Positions 60,658 to 64,000 of a stretch of DNA of 64,000 nt are shown here, in pieces. How positions within the stretch are numbered: the stretch's first letter is position 1; every line of letters starts with the position of its first letter. Made by a program: the position numbers and the translations under genes. The stretch comes from Christensenella sp964592155. GTDB lineage: Bacteria; Bacillota; Clostridia; Christensenellales; Christensenellaceae. The notes beneath the pieces are model-generated. The model was not told the origin of the DNA. It worked only from the letters and a program-made list of their open reading frames with translations, and did not search any database. The stretch covers positions 1 to 64,000 of the forward strand of contig CAZQDA010000002.1 in NCBI GenBank assembly GCA_964592155.1, written 5' to 3'.

Positions 60658-61938
60658 TTATTTCTTGTGAAATGCACTCCATCCCGCATAGACCGCCGTT
60701 GCTCCCAGCGCCTCTTCGATACGCAGAAGACGATTATATTTTGCTACCCTGTCTGTCCTGCATGGCGCGCCCGTCTTAATTTGCCCGGCTCCGGTTGCCA
60801 CTGCGATATCTGCAATACTTGTATCTTCCGTTTCTCCGGAACGGTGGGAAATAATCGCCGTATATCCTGCATTTTCTGCCATATGAACAGCTTCGAACGT
60901 TTCCGTCAAGGTGCCGATCTGGTTTACTTTGACCAGAATTGAATTTCCCGCCCCCATACCGATTCCTTTTTCAAGACGCTTTGTGTTGGTTACAAACAGA
61001 TCGTCGCCTACGAGCTGGACAGGCACTTCTCTTGTCAGGCTGGCCCATCCTTCCCAATCCCTGTCCGAAAGACCATCTTCAATTGACAAAATCGGGAACT
61101 GATTGCTTAGGGATTTCCAATGCGAAATCAATTCTTCCCTTTTGAGCTGGCGGTGTTTTTTGAGCATAGTATACTGACCGTCCGCATACCATTCGCTGCT
61201 GGCTGCATCAAGAGCAATTCCAATATCGTCCGTCGAATAACCCGCCTGCGCGATTGCCTCCAAAATCGTTTCAATCGCCTCTTCATCGCTTGCAAGATCG
61301 GGCGCAAATCCTCCTTCATCACCAACCGCGGTTGACAAATTTCTGCTCTTTAAAATAGCACCTAAAAAATGATAAACCTCCACGCCCCAGCGAAGCGCCT
61401 CATGAAAACTGGGCGCTCCTACAGGAACAATCATAAATTCCTGCACGTCAATGTTATTGGAGGCATGTTTTCCACCGTTTAAGATATTCATCATTGGCAC
61501 TGGCAATATCCGCGCCATCGCTCCGCCTAAGTAATGATAAAGAGGCACTTGTTGCGCCGCTGCTGCGGCGCGTGCATTTGCAAGCGACACCGCAAGAATG
61601 GCATTTGCGCCTAAACCTGATTTATTGGGCGTGCCATCGAGATTAATAAGCACTTGATCCAGATCAATTTGTTTGGATGCGTCAAGCCCTTTGATTCCAT
61701 CAGAAATTTTTTCGTTAATATTTTTGACGGCAATCAATACGCCTTTTCCGCCAAACCTGCTCTTGTCGTCGTCCCTCAGCTCATGCGCCTCAAACATGCC
61801 CGTGGATGCGCCCGAAGGCACGCTTGCTGTCCCAACTGCGCCGCACGCGAGCCTTACTTGCGCCTCTACAGTCGGATTTCCGCGCGAATCCATGATCTCC
61901 CGGCCATGCACCTCTTCTATCTCATACAATCGATTCAT
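60658..61938 (-). CDS. eno: Enolase
   Basis: Enolase (426 residues) converts 2-phosphoglycerate to phosphoenolpyruvate. Motifs: EVHGREIMDSRGNPTVEAQV, GASTGMFEAHELRD, AVGDEGGFAPDL, metal ligand Asp/Glu in LSIEDGLSD and QLVGDDLFVTN, and the C-terminal signature ILVKVNQIGTLTET with SHRSGETEDTSIAD. One oddity is TGAPCRTDR in place of the usual TGSxSRTDR. GGAGGG precedes the ATG. It has its own terminator, so it is transcribed alone. Confidence 0.97.
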   Translation of the reverse strand: MNRLYEIEEVHGREIMDSRGNPTVEAQVRLACGAVGTASVPSGASTGMFEAHELRDDDKSRFGGKGVLIAVKNINEKISDGIKGLDASKQIDLDQVLINLDGTPNKSGLGANAILAVSLANARAAAAAQQVPLYHYLGGAMARILPVPMMNILNGGKHASNNIDVQEFMIVPVGAPSFHEALRWGVEVYHFLGAILKSRNLSTAVGDEGGFAPDLASDEEAIETILEAIAQAGYSTDDIGIALDAASSEWYADGQYTMLKKHRQLKREELISHWKSLSNQFPILSIEDGLSDRDWEGWASLTREVPVQLVGDDLFVTNTKRLEKGIGMGAGNSILVKVNQIGTLTETFEAVHMAENAGYTAIISHRSGETEDTSIADIAVATGAGQIKTGAPCRTDRVAKYNRLLRIEEALGATAVYAGWSAFHKK

Positions 61939-62063
61939 TCCAGCATTCCCTCCTCATGATCTTTGCATATTGATAAACTGCAATTCAAGTTTTATGCGAA
62001 TTAATTTTAATAAATGGTTGGCAGATATCTGTCAAATATGCGCTATCTTACCCAATAGAAAAT

Positions 62064-62097
62064 AAAAAGGCCTTGCAAACTGATTTGCAAGGCCTTT
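62064..62097 (-). terminator. Terminator after tRNA-Gln
   Basis: A 14-bp perfect stem AAAGGCCTTGCAAA/TTTGCAAGGCCTTT (62066-62079, 62084-62097) followed on the minus strand by TTTTTATTTT. It starts 6 bases after the tRNA 3' end and would end a joint 6S-tRNA transcript. Confidence 0.9.
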
Positions 62098-62102
62098 CAA
62101 AT

Positions 62103-62176
62103 TGGCAGCCGAATAAGGATTCGAACCTTAAATGAACGAGTCAGAGTCGTTAGTGTTACCGTTACACCATTCGGCT
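62103..62176 (-). tRNA. tRNA-Gln (anticodon CUG), CCA encoded
   Basis: The cloverleaf is complete: acceptor AGCCGAA/TTCGGCT, D-arm with GTGT/ACAC, anticodon stem AACGA/TCGTT with loop CTCTGAC (anticodon CTG, reading CAG), T-arm TAAGG-TTCGAAT-CCTTA, discriminator G and encoded CCA. It lies within a few bases of the 3' end of the probable 6S RNA. Confidence 0.93.
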
Positions 62177-62183
62177 AGCTATA

Positions 62184-62378
62184 GATGCCCCAAAGTGCCG
62201 TACGCCTTGATTCTAAAACCCGCCTCACGGCAGGTGGGTATCCCGCTTACAGCTTTAGGCTTTCCGCACGTAACGGACTTGCACACCGCTGTATAGACGA
62301 CTGATTCCCGAATTTAGAATGTGGGTTTAAAACACAAAGCGTTACGCACACCTCAGGAAACTTGTTCTCTTCTTTTCG
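62184..62378 (-). ncRNA. ssrS: Probable 6S RNA (ssrS)
   Basis: A roughly 195-base untranslated, structured stretch with a promoter of its own. The 5' part (TTTCCTGAGGTGTGCGTA) can pair with the 3' part (TACGGCACTTTGGGG) to form the long closing stem of 6S RNA, and GGCGTACGGCAC near the 3' end resembles Bacillus 6S-1. The central region would be the open bubble that mimics a melted promoter and holds sigma-A RNA polymerase. Boundaries are estimates; identity rests on pattern recall, not a covariance search. Confidence 0.7.
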
Positions 62379-62384
62379 TGTAAT

Positions 62385-62414
62385 ATCATATCACAGGTTA
62401 TATATTTTTGTAAA
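62385..62414 (-). promoter_or_regulatory. Promoter of the 6S RNA/tRNA unit
   Basis: On the minus strand: TTTACA (62409-62414), an 18-base spacer, TATGAT (62385-62390). It would start transcription near 62378, at the expected 5' end of the 6S RNA. Confidence 0.65.
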
Positions 62415-62524
62415 CCCTATATTTTTCTATATTTTGTCATAAAGTCTATTTTCTTCCACTTTTATTTTTGCGCAAAATATGATAAGATAGGTATATTATA
62501 ATATATCGTTATTGGGGGCTCATC

Positions 62525-63982
62525 ATGAGAAAATTTCATAAAATCATCGCACTTTCACTCGTCCTCTTCCTATGTGCCGCATTATCGGCCGGATGTTCAC
62601 AAGCATCATCAAATCCAAAATTAGATCCAAATAATCCTGTTTCACTGGAATTGTGGCACTATTATAACGGTCCGCAAAAGACCGCCTTTGATAATATGGT
62701 TGCAGAATTCAACGAAACCGTCGGACAAGAAAAAGGAATTATCATAGAAGCATTCAATCAGGGCAGCACAAGTGATCTTCTGGTAAAAGTGATGGATGCC
62801 GCCAATAAAAAAGTGGGGGCGGATGAAATACCTGATATTTTTGCCGCATATTCCGACACTGCCTATGCAGTGGATCAGCTTGGACTAGCGGCTGATTTAA
62901 ACCAATACTTTACCGAGCAGGAATTAGAGCAATATGTGCCCTCTTATATTGAAGAAGGCAGGTTTGATCAGAAAAAATCATTAAAAATATTCCCGATTGC
63001 AAAATCCACGGAAGTTTTTATGCTGAATAAAACGGACTGGGATAAATTTGCGCAGGCAACGGGCGCAACTTATGATGACCTTAAGACCATAGAGGGCGTC
63101 AGTGCCACTGCGGAAAAATATTACGAATGGACTGACGGCCTCACCCCCGAACCAAACGATGGCAAACCTTTTTTTGGCAGGGACGCAATGGCAAATTATA
63201 TCATCAGCGGTATGAAACAGATGGGCATTGACATCTTTACAGTAAATGATGGCGCTGTTTCTTTTCAATTAGACGAGGCCGCTTTGCGAAAAATTTGGGA
63301 CAATTACTATATTCCTTATATCAACGGTTATTTTGGTGCATTTGGAAAATTCCGTTCCGATGATGCTAAAACAGGCGACTTGATTGCGCTTGTATGCTCT
63401 ACAACGGGCGCGACCTATTTCCCGGCGGAAGTCACCATTGCTGATAATCAAAGTTATCCCATTGACGCTGCCGTCCTGCCCAACCCATGCTTTGAAGGCG
63501 CAGAGCGTTACAGCATTCAGCAAGGCGCAGGCATGGTGGTTACAAAGTCTGACGCAAAGAAAGAATATGCGGCCTCCGAGTTCTTAAAATGGTTTACGGA
63601 TGCCCAGCGCAATATAGATTTCTCGATTGGCTCCGGTTATCTTCCTGTCAAGAAAGAGGCCAATGACGCGGCCCTCATCAATGCGTCTTTTGATAATTCT
63701 TCTGATATTGCACAGCCGTTGAAGGATTCTGTACTGATCTCAGTAGAAGAGGTTAACACCGATCAGCTTTATACAAATATGGCTTTCAATAATGGCCTGG
63801 AAGCACGCAATGTTCTTGAATATGACCTTTCTGATAAAGCAAAGGCTGATCGCGAGGCTGTGATAGCGGCAATTTCTTCCGGCAAGAGCCGCGAAGAGGC
63901 TGTCGCCGCATATGACACGGATGAGAATTTTTCCTCATGGTTTTCCGGATTAAAGGCTAAATTGGAAGAGACGCAAAAGTAA
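62525..63982 (+). CDS. Family-1 extracellular solute-binding lipoprotein
   Basis: A 485-residue ABC-type binding protein (SBP_bac_1 fold, as for oligosaccharides). Signal peptide KIIALSLVLFLCAALSAGC with lipobox Cys; mature part has VSLELWHYYNGPQKTAFDNM, IPDIFAAYSDTAYAV, YSIQQGAGMVVTKSD and AASEFLKWFTDAQRN. GGGGG lies 6-7 bases before the ATG, and an AT-rich region with TATAAT (62497-62502) precedes it. No permease gene follows within the window, so it may instead feed a sensor protein. Confidence 0.9.
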   Translation: MRKFHKIIALSLVLFLCAALSAGCSQASSNPKLDPNNPVSLELWHYYNGPQKTAFDNMVAEFNETVGQEKGIIIEAFNQGSTSDLLVKVMDAANKKVGADEIPDIFAAYSDTAYAVDQLGLAADLNQYFTEQELEQYVPSYIEEGRFDQKKSLKIFPIAKSTEVFMLNKTDWDKFAQATGATYDDLKTIEGVSATAEKYYEWTDGLTPEPNDGKPFFGRDAMANYIISGMKQMGIDIFTVNDGAVSFQLDEAALRKIWDNYYIPYINGYFGAFGKFRSDDAKTGDLIALVCSTTGATYFPAEVTIADNQSYPIDAAVLPNPCFEGAERYSIQQGAGMVVTKSDAKKEYAASEFLKWFTDAQRNIDFSIGSGYLPVKKEANDAALINASFDNSSDIAQPLKDSVLISVEEVNTDQLYTNMAFNNGLEARNVLEYDLSDKAKADREAVIAAISSGKSREEAVAAYDTDENFSSWFSGLKAKLEETQK

Positions 63983-63997
63983 CAGGGGAAAATAACT

Positions 63998-64000
63998 ATG
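63998..64000 (+). CDS. Start codon of the next gene (cut by window edge)
   Basis: ATG at the last three bases, preceded by AGGGGAAAATAACT, a good ribosome binding site 8 bases upstream and 15 bases after the lipoprotein stop. The gene is co-transcribed with the lipoprotein; its product cannot be seen. Confidence 0.6.

Noticed and set aside
62184..62378. Cobalamin riboswitch, T-box, tmRNA or SRP RNA as identity of the structured region
   Set aside because: No GCCACTG B12-box, no GGGTGG T-box, no tag reading frame and no SRP GGAAGCAGC-type loop; the pairing of the two ends and the GGCGTACGGCAC element fit 6S RNA better.
1..64000. CRISPR arrays, transposases, integrases or phage genes
   Set aside because: I looked for regularly spaced repeats and for these protein families and saw none; neighbourhoods are continuous and compact.

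Overview
The window reads as chromosomal DNA of an anaerobic, fermentative member of the Clostridia (Bacillota). Support comes from gene neighbourhoods typical of that class: dprA-topA-trmFO-hslVU, asp23/amaP/DUF2273-nusB-folD-xseA, rluB-scpBA, and nadK-argR-recN-spo0A. Strong GGAGG-type ribosome binding sites, RNase J and RNase Y, and Na+-pumping biotin decarboxylase subunits agree with this. A non-sporulating, Christensenellales-like lineage is my guess; no rRNA is present to test it. Almost every gene lies on the minus strand; only a flagellin and the last lipoprotein are on the plus strand. No transposase, phage gene or CRISPR array was found.

Layout. 1-17.9 kb: a long minus-strand housekeeping block running from dprA down to a cut-off xseA (DNA uptake/recombination, topoisomerase, tRNA modification, HslUV protease, RNase J, cell-wall lytic transglycosylase, EF-P, the alkaline-shock membrane module, NusB, FolD). 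18-19 kb: a lone flagellin with a sigma-D type promoter. 19-23.7 kb: RNase Y, a flavoprotein, an RpiR-type regulator and SurE. 23.9-31.2 kb: accessory module 1, an operon headed by a ROK-type regulator: two URO-D-fold proteins and a ribose-type ABC transporter. 31.3-36.4 kb: a five-gene Na+-pump/transcarboxylase operon with both a 5S-type and a 12S-type carboxyltransferase. 36.4-44 kb: rluB, scpB, scpA, M50 protease, purine nucleoside phosphorylase, a Spo0A homologue with an altered receiver, recN, argR, nadK. 44.1-54.2 kb: accessory module 2, with a LacI regulator, two dehydrogenases, a ribose-type ABC transporter with two different permeases, a leucine-rich-repeat lipoprotein and a third URO-D-fold protein. 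54.2-62 kb: nicotinate phosphoribosyltransferase, lgt, an acyl-CoA ligase, a chemoreceptor and enolase. 62.1-62.4 kb: tRNA-Gln(CUG) just downstream of a probable 6S RNA. 62.5-64 kb: a family-1 solute-binding lipoprotein and the first codon of the next gene.

Working together. The two accessory modules share a plan: a dedicated regulator with identifiable operator-like sites, a ribose/galactoside-type importer, and URO-D-superfamily proteins in the same operon. No corrinoid protein is linked. A plausible but unproven reading is uptake of a small sugar- or polyol-like compound coupled to methyl transfer or another URO-D-type reaction. The second main point is sporulation: the Spo0A homologue has Glu in place of the phosphorylated Asp, and spoIVB, dacB, spmA and spmB are absent from places where sporulating relatives keep them. 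This suggests a regulator kept for another job after loss of sporulation.
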